From contig NC_087379.1 in the NCBI RefSeq assembly GCF_963675165.1, forward strand, positions 1,001,001-1,065,000: 64,000 nt of DNA, in the 5' to 3' direction. How positions within the stretch are numbered: the first letter of the stretch is position 1; each line of letters starts with the position of its first letter. The notes beneath the pieces are model-generated. The model was not told the origin of the DNA, did not search any database, and saw only the letters and a program-made list of their open reading frames with translations. The stretch comes from Halichondria panicea (taxonomy: Eukaryota > Porifera > Demospongiae > Suberitida > Halichondriidae). Position numbers and translations under genes: made by a program. Shown here piece after piece: positions 22,646 to 36,621 of the stretch.

Positions 22646-23925
22646 GATACTTATTTATTTTGACTAATGCCTAATGCTAACTCTAAGAACATAATGCTAT
22701 CTACTCCCAATAGAAGACCAACATGTACACACACACTGACACCGGAATATTTAGCTAATAGTATATGAACCAGCTACCAGAGTCATGGTCATGCAACCTG
22801 TAATTAATTAATGAGCCTTTCCCACCCATAGGCCGATTTAATACCTAAATGTAGATAACGAACAGCCTGACCCTACCCCAACACATTATGCATAATATAT
22901 ACACTAGAACCAAGCTATGGTACATACTATAGGTCAAGTTATAGGAACCAAAAAAGCTGTTGTGATTTCACCCACCCACACACACAGACAACTAGAACTC
23001 TGTGGTAAAAAAAAAATAATGGTACATGTACATAACCCTCAGTAGTAACACCTTGAGGGAGCCTTAAATTAAAGCTCACATGATCCAAGCATGCCATATA
23101 GAAACAAATGGATAAAATGGAGTGTAACCAAAAAAAGTCATCTGAAGCCATCCAGTAAGTAAAGCAATATTTGGCCTTTATAATATTATTATGCTGCACT
23201 TGTATGAATACATAAAACTAATTATATAGCACATGTCAAAATCCTTAATTCTGTATGCCCAAGAAACCAGCAGCAACTTAGCTCACGTGAATCATCGTAA
23301 TGACAACGTATAGACCACCCCCACTAACAAGTTTACCCATAACTACTGCTAGAATAGGAAATAATGTAGTAATGAATGTTACATGATAATTATAGTAATG
23401 CCATTTGTTGGCATTATAGCAAATCCGGACTCCATAGGGAGTGGTTCCGCCTATTCTGTAGTCGACCACGGGTCGGGAAATTAAGGGAACCGAAACCCGT
23501 GGCCTGACGAGGATCAGATTAGGTTCTCCCCTGATGACCGGTGCATTCAATAAACCAAGAGCAGAAGGCATAAGCCTACTAACCTCGCACTACAATAGAT
23601 ACTATAGCTCTTCCTGTGTTCACATAATAATCATGTACTATTGGGTAGCTTAGGGTCATTCGCAACACTCACGTGCATTTTATAAACAGTCACCATGTGA
23701 CTTAACCTTAGCACAGCAAGCTAAGCTACCTATTTTATACCTACACAGCACTTTAAATTAAAACCTGTTATACCAGAACAATAATTATATAGATAGACTA
23801 TAAGATCGGATTACGCGGGACCTGTTACAAGTGAGTGTTTCTCTCTTTTCTACTCTTAGGCTGAGTCAGTAATTATGTGTCGGAAAGCCCGATCCCACCT
23901 CCTATACTTCTGTATATACCATTCT

Positions 23926-23962
<37 letters not shown>

Positions 23963-24283
23963 CTCCCACACATACACATACACACACATACACTGGTGCC
24001 CATACTTCCTGGCAGAGTTTGATGGGGGAAATGTGTTCACAAGACCATTTTCTCACCAACTCACGCAGACAAACAACCAGATCACTGAATATAGGTTATA
24101 GTATGTTTCTACTACTGTGAGCTCATGAGGTAAACAGCACTCTCAAGTGAGTAGGTAAGAACATATCCATGAGTCTCGTCACACCGACAATGCACACCTC
24201 TAACCTTTCTATTGCATACTCAGCAAATGTCTCTTCCACAAATCTGTCATCCTACCTATCGAGTGAGCACACAAACTGTTCTA

Positions 24284-24618
24284 ACCACCAGCCAAAATAT
24301 CTACTCCACCAATACCAACGGCAGTACCAACAACAATACTGGTAAGTTAATAGTCTCTATCTCTTCTCCTGCTTCTTAAAGCTGCTCGTATTAATACAGT
24401 ATCTAGTACAATGTATCAGCAGCTACTATACGTGTGTATAGCGTGCTCAACTAACCCCCCCCCACACACACACAGTGGCATATGAGAGCAGGACTCCCTC
24501 TGCTGCCACTGTTGCCCACAGCCTGCTCCCACCTTCCTCAGCGACGCCCTCACAGTCCTCTGACAGTACAAAGGTCAAGAAGTACGAGAGCATGAAGGTG
24601 GAGGACATTGAGAACTAA
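24284..24618 (+). pseudogene. Orphan 3' end of an unknown gene, second copy
   Basis: Identical to 2237-2571: one partial exon ending in NNNT with a gtaagt donor and a final exon ending KVKKYESMKVEDIEN. It again follows a broken CWF19L1 end directly, so the fusion point predates the 15-kb duplication. Confidence 0.5.
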
Positions 24619-25108
24619 ATCACTGACACTTGCAAAAAAAAAAACATTAGTAGTGTACTCTATTTATTCTTGTATGAAAGAGCAATGTTGTTTTGTCGTA
24701 GCGATTATCTTTAGAATCCGATAGTCTAATTTAATGTATAATAATATTATTATTAAACATTCAATAATAATTATTTGTGTGTAAATTAATGTCTCAAGTT
24801 GCATGATTGTATAATAATGCGTACTGTGTGCAAGATTCATAAGCAGTTCGACTGGTACATGCATGCACACTATTTATATACAGCTAGCTATAATTATACG
24901 TGTTTTTCAACGTACACATGTATATACTCAACTCTTATTAAATTAATCCTATAATTATTATTAATGGATGATAATAATTAATTATAAGAAACTTTTTTAA
25001 AACATTAATTTGCTATTAAAAAAAAATTGTAAAAATAAAACTACTAAGTGATTGTGAAGAAGAGATTGAGTGAGGTCGGTCCGAATTAAGTGATTCAACA
25101 AAAGTGTT

Positions 25109-25843
25109 CTATTTGAATGTGAGAGCTCCTACTAGGGCAACTCCTAAGCTGATTGCAGCCACTGTACATGTGAGCCAGCGAGTAGGGTGGCGGTTCTCAG
25201 CTCTCTGGTTTTCAGTTCTCTCTTTGGCTTTCTCAGAGGCATCAATACTCACTGCTCCCTTGATGGCACCCTGGATGTGGAGAAATAAAAGTCAACAAAA
25301 AATATAAAACATGCAGTCAAATACAGTAGTCAAATACTTAATCTACACATGCATACAACAATCTCTTACCCAACCGCCATGCTCGAGAATCCACTGAGTG
25401 AAGTTGTGAAGAAATGTTGTCTGCCATCCAACGATACTGTCTATCAAGGGAGTCTTGTTCTCTTCATACAATCGTTTCGCTAGTACGCTCGTGAAGAAGA
25501 GCAGCACTGCAATCTTGCCCCACTTGATGTCGTCTACCATGAGCCTGGAACAAGAGTTTTGATATTCAGCATAGAGTTGTTGGTGAGATATGTCCAGCGT
25601 CTTCACTCTGCCCTCAATTTCTTGTTGATGCTTCAGTTTCAGGTCTTTACAGCAAGTTTCCAGCGTCAAAATCGCATCTTTAAAGCCTTTATTCTTCGCA
25701 AGGAGACCCCTCATAAGCTTGTCGTGGCTGTAGATGCATTTCAGTTGTATTCTGTCTTCTTTCAGCATAAAATCCACGAGGTGATGGCTGATGGCACTGC
25801 TTTGGGTTTTGATTTGGTGAAGGTCATCTCTTGAATGGGCCAT
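25109..25843 (-). CDS. Bcl-2 family protein, Bax/Bak-like, tail-anchored (copy 2)
   Basis: Exons 25843-25370 and 25270-25109 match copy 1 with a single residue change noticed (Gly to Ala in FKDAILTLE). The BH1-like WGKIAVLLFF, BH2-like WILEHGGW, the intron after GGW, and the hydrophobic tail WLTCTVAAISLGVALVGAL are all kept. If the duplication is real, the sponge carries two nearly equal doses here. Confidence 0.82.
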
Positions 25844-26356
25844 AGTTGAAGGAGACTGGAGTGGAGACTGGAGAGAGTGGAGGAGCGAGTTAGATTGGAG
25901 CGGAAGTTGGTTGGTCGGGATAACATTGATACACTAATACAAAGAGCCCCTCCTTATATAGTACACCCATAACCAAAGAATTTGTGATTTTCTCAACGTC
26001 CGGTGTTATAATTGAAATATGAATATCATTAAATATACCACTAAGGAATGTGCTTGAAATTGCAGCTCTGCACGTGCAGGCTCTATGCGCATGCGCCTTA
26101 ATTGCATGCAAAATAAAATTGACAAACACAAAATTAATTATTACTGCAAGATTCCTTTAAACTGAACCAATGATAAATATGCTTTCATACAAAATGTTAT
26201 TGTCCCTAACAGTTTGTGGTGACTCTTTTCTGACCAGTGCTCTCATGTATCTCCTGTGAGGGTGGGGTATTGTAATCATGGTGACTTTATTAATCACTTA
26301 CTCACTGTACTTGGTATCGTCTAGCCTCCTTCACTGGCCTCACTCTCACACATTTA

Positions 26357-29007
26357 CTCACTCACTTGTACTTCTTGTACTTGGCATTGGCTGTCTTTCT
26401 TTCCTCTCCTCCTTGTACTTCGCAACATAGGTTTACTGTATCTGCCAGAACAATGCTTGAACTTGTGAGTAGACCAACCTACCCCCCTCAACTTCAATTG
26501 TAAACAAAAGATAAACAAAAGTTCCTATCAAAATAATGGCACAATATAAGACTAGCTGGTTACATTATCGACTCACAGAATGTTGAGGTTCTCCTCCATA
26601 ATTCTCCGTAGCACAGTCTCTTCGTCGTTCTTTACTTCCTCCCTTGAGTCTGTCTCTGACCCTCCTTCAACAACCCCTTCTCCACTGCCAGCTCCTCAGC
26701 CTTACCACAATATCTGGGGACATAAATAACTACATGTCTACAGAGGATTTTATATGCTACTTAAATACAGCCACTGTTAACACCTCATTCACACACTGTG
26801 GGTATGTGTTTACTTGCCGTTGATATAAAATGTGTATCAATCAATCTGAAGTCTTCTGTATGGGCTTAAAAAGAGGCCTGATTCTGAAAAAGCACCACTT
26901 ATAAAATATAGATAGCCAACGCTTTTTCCTAAAAACAGAAATGGACAATGTGGACCGGAAACTAATTGCTGATTTATACACACCGTATGGTAGCACACCA
27001 ACAGCTACTAAATGCATCTTTTAGGTTCCTAACTTCAATAATGGCCTCTGTTTTGATATACCTTGCCAACTATCCTGACCTTGGCATTCTGAGAGAGCTG
27101 CAGTGATGGCTGTATTGTACGAGTGCCACCAGCCGAGGTACTGGACCAGAGAGATGACGCTGATGGCCACACCCACAACCACTCGGATATCCAACTGGGG
27201 GGGTCACTCGATGACGGTCGTAGTGATAGTAGTGACGGTACACTTGCTCTGTGGGGGGGCAGTAACTTATTGTGTGAGTGTGTGTGGTGGGCGTACGATG
27301 CGAATGATGCTATTATAGCAACTATTTACTTCCTAAGAATGCATCTCTCTATTTATTTACTGATTCACTCCGTATCCTAGGTGATTTCCAGTGATTATGA
27401 GCCATATTTTACTTCCCCCAGGGAAGTATGGAATATGGCTCATATTTTTACTTCCTACAAGCACTATTCAACTTTTGAATCATCTTGACAATTTGTACAC
27501 AGTAAAATAGCAATATAGCACGCACAAAGTTTTTGTAGACTAGATGTATGTTGTGCTATTGTCATATTGACCTGAGCTAGCTAGCAGTCTAAGCTCATGA
27601 GGCTTGAAACACTGCAGTTAAATCCTTGCTCTGTGTTTCTAGTCAAGGCTGTGGCGCAGAGGTACTGTACTAGGTAGAGGAGTACAGTGCATGCAGTGTT
27701 GGTAGACTTGTGCAATGCAAATTGAAAACGGCAGCTGCTGATATTGGTGGGCGGGTCTGGTCAAAGTTTATGGCTTCCAGTAGAACCTAGCTGCTTGGAG
27801 AAGTAGCTAGCTCTCATACTTGACAGCTATAACTGTTCTAACTGCATATTCTGAGGCACAAAAGTGACTGTGAGAGCAAGCTTGACTGTCTCTACTGATG
27901 TTCAAATGACTGTTTTGCTGTTTTATCAGTAAATAAATCAGTTGTTGACTGGTTGCCTAGTAATTATGGTTTATAAACGCCCTCGGCATTGGTTGGTTAT
28001 AAGCCATAATTACTAGTCAACCAGTCAATAACTATAACATAACAACTCCATTAGTATAACTATCCAATTAACAGGCAAACAGAGAACTGCCATTAGAGTA
28101 AAGTTATCACCAATTGCAGGGGAAGTGTCTCTAGTTACTAGTAGGTAGTGAGTAATAACTACCCCCTAGCCCTGTACCTACCAGGGTTCTCAAGCATGTA
28201 GTCATAGTTTGCTCTCTCCTCCTCATCCTTCAGTATCTCGTAGGTCGTGCTGATGAGCTAGAACCTCTCCCTAGCGGAGCCCTCAGCCTGGAGGGGGGAG
28301 TGAGGTATTAGGGGCACACAAAGAAATGGAGAGTATAGTATTCATTTCATGAGGGGAGGAGGTACATACAATGTGTCTACACTGTGCAATTCACTTTACT
28401 ATCATTAGATAAAGTTGCAAAGCATTTTGTGATGGTTTAGGACTAGCTGTATATCTACTGAGACTATTTAACCAACTCTCCCTCTTCTGTGACCTTGTTC
28501 TTGTCAGGATGGTACTCCAGTGTCAGGTGTCGATAGGCTCTCCTCATCTCAGCCTGTAACCAAGCAACAGTGTGTGAGCACAGTCAATAGCTCCACATGT
28601 ACTTACAGCTGTGACATCTTTGTCCACTTGAAGAACTGCATGTAGGGAACGAGAATAATTATCAGCTAGTCAGGTGTTGGCCTGGATAATAGGTAGAAAC
28701 GGCTCATACAGATAATTATACTGATACACCTGTTTCTACAAATCACAGCATCTCTAGTCAGCTCTAAAATGATTTACATGTATTGAACTAGCTGCATGGC
28801 CAGATCTAATAATCCACAACTCCAACCCCACACACTCTGTCAATAGTGAGTGTAGGGACTGACCGTCATAGCAGCTCTCTCTGCCACAGTAGAGTCCCTC
28901 CAGGAGACCAGCAGCACTGGAGAACAACGCTGACAGAGCTAGAGCACAGGACACCAGGAGGAGAACTGTCCATGAGCTGGAGGAGGGTCGTTTATGCTGA
29001 CATTGCA
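26357..29007 (-). pseudogene. DNAJC25: DNAJC25-like J-protein, damaged (copy 2)
   Basis: Copy of 4310-6960 with the same exon blocks, including HPD in YRHLTLEYHPDKNK and the stop TAG at 28258-28260 in the ISTTYEILKDEE block. The shared lesions show the gene was already broken before the duplication. Foldback elements at 27397 and 27941 are carried along. Confidence 0.72.
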
Positions 29008-29101
29008 AAAGTCTATAAGGGGGAGGGGCTGGTTGCACTATTTCACTCAAAAATCAACATTAACTTTTAGCCATACAAAATATTATTATCCACAACAATA
29101 A

Positions 29102-32100
29102 TCAAGAAATAGTTGTTGCACTTTTAATTTTGATACTAATTTTATGCACGGTAGATTGTGTTTCTCTTTCTTTGTTCCATCCCCCAATCATAAGGCACTC
29201 TGTTGGAGACAGTGACACAGAGGCAGCGTCTGCTATAGGAGATGGTAGATCACCAACGTAGAGCCAGGAGTCCATCGAGGACGAGTAGGAGTAGATCCTT
29301 TGAGTGACTTCACCTTCACTATCCTCTCCACCAACAGCAAAGAGGGTGTCGAATATCGTTACAGGGGAGGAACAGTAAGACGGTGTGTTGGATATTGTAT
29401 TCCAGACAGAGTCGGCTTTGTTGGCACTCCCATCATCCTGTCGGTCTGCTGAGATGAGCTTGTCGACTTGAGCAGCACACACCTTGTTTAGAAAATTGCC
29501 GTCACTTCCCCCCATTAGGTACACTGTTTTGTTGTAGACAATTCCTCTTTGGTCATAACAAGCATACGGTAGTCTGTCTGTCTCGCTCCACTGGGAGGTG
29601 CTGATGTTGTAGATCTCAACGTTATCAGTGAAGTCGCCATCGTCCAACACACCTCCTGCTACGACCAGATGTGTTTGGAGACTAACGACTGCTGGTGAAT
29701 ACCTCGCTGTGGGCATCGGTGGGATCGTCCGTTTCCAGTTCCTTCCTTTGTTAAACACATGTACCACGTTGGATTTAGAGAAGGATGAATCCAAACCACC
29801 AACTGCTGCCAGTTCACCTTTGACCTCTCCTAGACCAAAATAGCGTACAGGAAGTCTGGGCAGAGTTGACCAAACATCTTGTGGCGGATCGTAACAGTGG
29901 ACACAGTACTCGTCATCATCGTCATAACACATTCCTCCACCATAGTAGACCTTGCCATTGATGGTTATCGCTTGCCCACTAGACATCTTCACTGGAGCCT
30001 CAGAGCACTGACTGTAGGACAACTGAACCTGTAGGGACTGGAGAATATACAGAGAGTCAATAACTTGTGTGTTGCATGTGATGAATGATGGTTTATTAAT
30101 TAAGGGAATTTGGAATATAACACTAACCACATGTTAATGCCAGACGATAAGGTTACAAGGTTACCATAGCAACAAAACCAGTATCGATACTGTGGGACAC
30201 AAACTATTCTAATTTGACTCTTATATTGGAGTGGTGATTAGTATACTGTAACAGAATGATCACAATTGGGTACACGGCTAATTAGCTATAGAATTAATTG
30301 TACACATAGACATACATGTACGGATAGCTTCGAGGCTGAGATTGTACACATAGATTACAAGCCACACTATAATACACAACAACTGTCATTCTAATTATCG
30401 AGGCATCGCAAAAAAATGAGTTGGCGTTCAATAACAGTAAGCTTTAGACTTGGCACTAGCTTCTATTAGGGTGGCAATAGGAGATATGCCTGTGGCTCAC
30501 TACAATGGGAACAGTAAGTAAGTGACGTACTAACTAAAGGTAGAATCAATTGAACACATAGCCTGGATTACACGCTGCATTACAACACAGTTTTTCATGC
30601 ATGACCATCAATTCAATATAAGCTTTAGACTTGGCACTTCTATTGAGGTAGCGTTATAATAAGAGATATGAGGGTATCATATTTTAGATGTGTGCACTTA
30701 GTGGTACAGTGTTGATGAGCTCACCTGTGGTTTGCTGGTCAGGTAGTCTCTGGTTTTGGTGAGTTGGCCGTTTAAACTCTGAATGGTGGCTTCTTTCTTC
30801 TGAAGGGAAGAGTCCTTGGAGGCAAGCATCGAATCTCTGTGAGCGATAATAGAGTTTTTGTCAACTAAACAGGCTTGCTCTTGTTCCAGATTTGTTTCCA
30901 GTTGAGCTATTTTTGTAGCTTTAGATACAAGCTCGTTGTGAGTGTAGTTGACGTTGGCAATTTGTTGCTCCACCTCTTCAGTGAGTTGCTTACATTGAGT
31001 TTCTAATTCCACTATCCTAGCATTTCTTGAAATAATAAATTCATCTTTCATGTTAACAATTGTCTCTTTAGCTTCGAGTTGACCTTTAAGATCTTCGTTT
31101 TCCAATTTAAATTGATCAGTTTCCACAGAGTGTACCAACTGCATACGCTCGACAATGTTTTTACTTTCTTCCTCTTGTCGTCTTTTCTCCTCCGCCAGTA
31201 CCTCGTTTTCTCCAGCTTTCTCCTGGATTGCCGAGTCCTTCCTCACAACCTTCTCCTCAAGCTCCCTCTTCTCTGTCAGTAGGGCACTCACTCGCTGGAG
31301 CATCTCCACTCTGTTCTCAAAGGAGGGAGGGTGTTCAAGTACCACACCCACCATCCGACCAACTATCTCCGCTGCTCTAGGCCTTTGCTGAGGGTTGTTG
31401 CTGAGACAGCGCATGATGAGGTCCATCAGAGGGTGGTCTGGGGAAATTTTTCGAAGAAACTCTTCACGTCGTTCAGCTTCTGTCATTGGTATCAAACCAT
31501 TAGGATTAGCAGGATCGATTCTGGTGGGGCCAATACTTGGTAGTGGCCACTCTGCTGTGAAGGTGTGAATCATCATGATCCCAAAGGAGAACACATCCAC
31601 ACTGGTGTCATAGTGGGGGTTGGCAACCATCACTTCGGGGGGCATGTACGCTGGGGTACCAGGGGTCTCCGTCATTCGACTCACTTGAAGGGGGGTCAGG
31701 TTCAATATTCGAGCAACCCCTAGATCGGATATCTTGGCAGTCATGTTGGTGGACAAGAGGACATTGTTGGCTGAGAGATCTCTGTGCACAATGACTGGTG
31801 TTTGGCCATGGAGGTAGACCAGGCCCAGTGAGACGTCATGGAGGATAGAGAAGTTTATCTCATCGGGGAGAATACCGTAGCGCTCGAGACAGCTGGTCAA
31901 GTTGGTGGGGAGAAACTCCATGACTAGGATGGGGAACTGAGAGCCTTCCTCAAAACAGACTCCCAGAAACTGGACAATGTTGGGGTGCCTAGTTTGACTG
32001 AGCAGGTGACACTCCTCCAGATACCTTCGTGCTGCATGCCCGATTCCAGTCTCGTAGAGAACTCGGTAAAGCTTCTTGCCGGCACATTTCAGTCCTCGAT

Positions 32101-32206
32101 ACTCTAGCTCCATGACAACAGCGTAGGAACCATGTCCTAACTCATTCTCAGTGATGCGAATTTGTCTCAGAGTGAACTGCTCAAAAGCTTGTGGATTTAC
32201 AGCCAT
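29102..32206 (-). CDS. TKL-like kinase, coiled coil, kelch propeller (KK-A')
   Basis: Exons 32206-30725 and 30037-29102 encode a protein identical to KK-A in every residue compared: kinase with GHGSYAVV, AGKK, HRDLSANN, DLG and PPE, then a coiled coil, then six kelch-type repeats. Unlike its neighbours DNAJC25 and CWF19L1 in the same duplicated block, it has no visible lesion. A noncoding exon starts at about 32480. Confidence 0.85.
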
Positions 32207-32479
32207 TGTCTTGGTTACTGTGTGAATAGAAAAGCATGCAATATGAAAAAGGTAATCCAGCTGGATATTAAAAAGTGAAGTTATAAAGATTATGTCTTCT
32301 TTTAATAGATACTGTGGAATAATAATAGGCAATCCAATTGAAATAGAAGCAAGTAACAAAAAAAATCCTTTGGCTATGACCTGTGTTATATTGCCAATGT
32401 ATAGGCCCAGGCTTTAATACAAGAACACATCTGACATGCAGTTATGGTATGTATATAAAAGCTATTCAGTTGATCTCAC

Positions 32480-32675
32480 CTGTACTGTATAGAAAGCTTG
32501 ATAGAGGTGAAGTTATGGAGAGAGCTCGTAGCTAGCTAGCTGTAGCTGTAGCGGCAACAGAAGAAAAAGAGGTCAAGAACGAGATACCCCCCTTCTTTGA
32601 TGTACATGTAAGCCAAAGGGGGCGTGGCTACTTACAAGGTTTTGTGCATTATTTAGAATACCAACTAAGTCAAGG
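32480..32675. promoter_or_regulatory. Shared bidirectional promoter, KK-A' / CWF-A'
   Basis: Copy of 10433-10628, with the CWF-facing box AGGGGGCGTGGC intact and the opposite box reduced to ACCCCCC. Confidence 0.55.
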
Positions 32676-35600
32676 ATGAAAATGTAAGGAGCTAGCTAGG
32701 TCTAGTGCAAGTGTACTCACCTAGATCTCCTTCTCCCACTCACTCAGTCTGGTGTGTGGAGATGTGGAGGGTCACTTCAAGCAACTATTTAGCAGAGTCC
32801 AGAGCATCCTCTCCAAGAACAAAGACTTTGAGGTAGCTACATACAATGGATGCACACACTCACTGCAGTGCCAGTGCATTTATTGTCCCTTTATGTAGCT
32901 GCTGTTGTGTGTTGGATCTTTCTTTAGCTCTGACTGCCAGGAGGAGTGGAGCAAGTATCGGGAGGGGGTGGAAACAGGTAATTAAACGATATTAAATCAC
33001 CTTCCTCTGACATTTATTACACCCCCATGCACAGTACCTCTACCAACGTTCATCCTTGGCCTGTGTTGAACTGAGCATGGCCAGTTCTATGGAGACTTGT
33101 CACGTGATGGAGGAGAGCTTTGCCCCAATGTCACATGTCTAGGTACAGTGTATGCATGTTGTTAACCACTCTATCAGTACACACATGAGTCACACTCCAT
33201 TACAGGTCAGCGTGGAGTGTACAGTGCGTCCAGTGGTCTGAGGGTGGCCTATCTCAGTGGGAGCTACCAGGGGAGGACCTATCAGCATCAAGACAAGGGA
33301 GATAATCTATTGGTCAGTTCTCTTCCCAATCACCTGGAGAAGTTGTTGAACTAGTTTTTGTTTCTCCCTCTAGCGACCATATTTCACTGACTCTGATGTG
33401 TCCTGGCTGGAGGGTCAGTGCAGTGGAGAGGGCTACCGTGGAGTGGACATTCTCCTCACCTCTGATTGGCCCGGGGCAGTGGACAAGTTCACAGTGGCTC
33501 CTGTGAGACCTAGCTCCCAGTTATTGTAGGATGGACCAGTACCTTAATAATACCTTATGCTCATGCAGGACGGACTGGACCTGAGTGCAGTGGGGGCAAA
33601 GCCTCTGAGTAAACTGGCCATGTGTCTCAAGCCACGCTACCATTTTGCAGCTCTACACCAAACCTTCTATGAGAGAATACCGTACAGGTACAGTACGTCC
33701 ATCCCTGTATATTTAGAGTCTGCTAATAACAGGCTGAAAATAAGTATACACTTACGATTTAACATAATTATAATCTGAAAGGCATCTTTCTAAACATTCA
33801 GAAAATCAGAAAATGAATGTAATTGACCAACGGAGCTAAAGTTTTGACCGTTCAAAAATACTTCATCAAAAATACTTCATTATAATTATACGCACATCTT
33901 ACATGTCCTCATCTTTATATCCCTACACAGTAATACCTCCACAACTTTTGATGCTAACTGTATTGTGCTTCATTTCATGCAGGAATCATAAAATCCTCCA
34001 AGGCAAGCCACATCATGTGACACGGTTCTTAGCTTTGGCTCAAGTGGGAAATCCAGACAAGAAGAAAAGAGTGAGTTGAAATCATTCTAGTCCCATTAGT
34101 ATTACATGTTATTAATGATGACATCATCTTCATACCTGCAGTACCTGTATGCATTCTCTGTCACACCCATGAGCTCCATGGACGAGAAAGAGCTGACTCA
34201 GCAACCACCCACTGCCACCAACTGTCCCTATAGGGATATATAGTTGATACACTCAACTAGTCAAATCTTTGGTAAGGAAAACTATTATCCCATAATGTCT
34301 AGCTATCGTTGAAGGACCAATATACACATTTTCCTAACAAAACTTGCGTTATGTAGCACTCTGAGAGTCCTATCTCTAGATATCACCATCTGTGTTGTAG
34401 TTCAAATCCTCCATGTTTGCAGAGGTCAAAGTTTATTGTGTACCTACTCCCACACACTGTGCAGAGGGAGTCTCAAGAGGAGGCTGGGCCTAACTTCTTC
34501 TTTGATCAGAGGGCTCTTGATTCTGCTCATCGCAAACAGAAGAGACAACAGGACGGAAGACCCCCTGCAAAGAGACGACCTCCTCCCCAGCCCAGGGGGC
34601 CGTGCTGGTTCTGTCTGGGGGGCAAGGAGGTGGAGAAACATATCGTGGTCTCCATCGGAGATCATGTGAGATAGAGTGTGTTGTACTTGCTAATACTGCA
34701 CATACAAAATACAATGTAGCTCACAAATAGCAGACCACTAACAGTTTGTATTGTATACCCTATATAGATGTACCTGGCTTTATCCAAGGGTGGGATGGTA
34801 CCAGGGCATGTGCTGGTCCTACCCATCGGTCACTATGCAGCCTCCACTGACGCACCACCAGTGAGTTCATGTGCTGTGTGTGCCACTGCTGTGTGTGTAT
34901 AGTCATTGTTTGTATTGTGGAGAGTATGTTTCCATGCTCTGTGTGTACTATTTAGCAGTCTGTAGTGGTCAGCCTGTAAGCAGGCCACCCTCTATAATAC
35001 AGCCAGGTTAATGGGCCCCAAAGTCTCCATAGCATGTGTTTGGACCTGTGTTAGCAGACCACCTCTTTAGTACAGCCACTGTTGGTCTGCCCACTGTGTA
35101 AGCAGAGATCACTATACCATATATCATGCATGTACACTGTATGACCTGTGCTCTATTACTGTAAGAGGTTTTGGAGGAGCTTGGACAGTTTAAGAGTGCT
35201 CTGAGGAAGTGCTTCAACAGCAAAGATCAGTCGTGTGTCATCTTCGAGAGAAACTACAAATCACAGCATCTTCAACTACAGGTCAGTACCGTCAAGGCCG
35301 TATTATCATGTGATGTGATTGATACTGTATGGTTGGTGTGTTGAGATTAGGCTACAAGGTTTTGAGGGCAAACAGAGGAATGTGATTTCTCTTGTTAATC
35401 ATTGAATGGTTCAGGGACTCTTTCAGCTGCCATAACTTGAATTCTGTGTATTCAATTTCAACGGTTTTATGATTTTAGAAAGAGGCCATCTAGCAAAGAT
35501 CGTGATATCGGTCTTTGCAATCTTATTTGTGAAGCCATTAGCATTCGCAAACTTACATAATTATGTTGAAACATTGTATAAATACGGTACATGTTAGTGT

Positions 35601-35844
35601 GTGTATGGTAGATGTGTTGACTGATAGTTGTGTATGGTTAGTGTGTGATGGTAATGGTGGTCACTGTAGGTTATTCCAGTGACCAAGATTCCATCTGATG
35701 CTCTGAGACAAGAAGCCTTCATAGATTATGGGTGGAGTATGGGGGTGTGGCTTGAGACTGTGCCCAGGGAAACACCACCCTCAGAGGTAACACACACACA
35801 TCATAGCTGTACCATGTTCTACGTACCATTCTCTAAGCCTTTTA

Positions 35845-36288
35845 TAACCTCGATTCCAGGCCGATTAAAATACGGCCTGGTACCTATTGCATGGTGATAG
35901 TGCGCATGCGCTAGTTTATTCTCCAGAATCCTTTCTCTCATCTATTTTCTATCTATGTACATCAGCTTAGTATTGCGTTGTTTCAGAAGGCTTTCACACT
36001 AGTCTAAAGTCAGAAGAGGCTCTCATCTACCTCTATGACGGTTGTATGGTCAGGCCTTCTAGACCAACACAATAGATGACATAAGCCACAGCTTCACAGA
36101 ACTCAGTCATGGAGATAAAGTATTACGGAACATTATTATTCTTAGTAAATGGTATAATTTACGTTCGTAGTACCATTATCCATATTCTGAGTAATTTGAA
36201 GGGCATGCACACTATCACCCATGCAATACCAGGCCATATTTTAATGCGGCCTGTAATCGATGCTAATAAGCGTATAGAATAGTGGCTA
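35845..36288. mobile_element. MITE with TAGCC-type termini (copy at A')
   Basis: Twin of 13798-14241 with the same 9-bp flanks agcctttta; only a few changes (agtaccattatcc against agtacgattaccc) were noticed. Confidence 0.8.
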
Positions 36289-36339
36289 AGCCTTTTAGTT
36301 ATCAATACTTCTCTTTACCAGAATCTATTAGTTTTGCTA

Positions 36340-36495
36340 CACACACACCGTCCCTGAGGGCCTCCCACCCACCCCCCCACACACACACACACCCTTCTGA
36401 GGGCCTCCCACCCACCTACACACACACACACACCCTTCTGAGGGCCTCCCACCCACACACACACACACACACACACAGATTGCGTACACTGGTGT

Positions 36496-36575
<80 letters not shown>

Positions 36576-36621
36576 CACACACACACACATATACCCTCCT
36601 CCCACACATACACACACAGAT
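36340..36621 (+). repeat. AC microsatellite and minisatellite (A' copy)
   Basis: Same structure as 14293-14556 but 18 bp longer in the main CA run. It again includes the duplicated exon start cagattgcgtacactggtg ahead of the real one. Confidence 0.85.

Larger units (their letters stand above)
18855..24283 (+). pseudogene. CWF19L1: CWF19L1-like gene interrupted by a MITE (CWF-B)
   Basis: Exons 1-12 read cleanly (GPCWTEHGQFYG at the position of CWF-A's TGA; NCPYTELVKSL in exon 9; intact exon 12 acceptor gtag). Exon 13 is split by a 571-bp MITE at 21836-22406, and after the insert one G of a GGGGG run is missing. The following exon core lies near 24003 (YFLAEFDGG), and homology ends at 24283 where the orphan gene end begins, so the last two exons are missing. 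A protein up to the HIT-like motif SQHLQLQ could still be made. It is divergent from KK-B. Confidence 0.8.
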
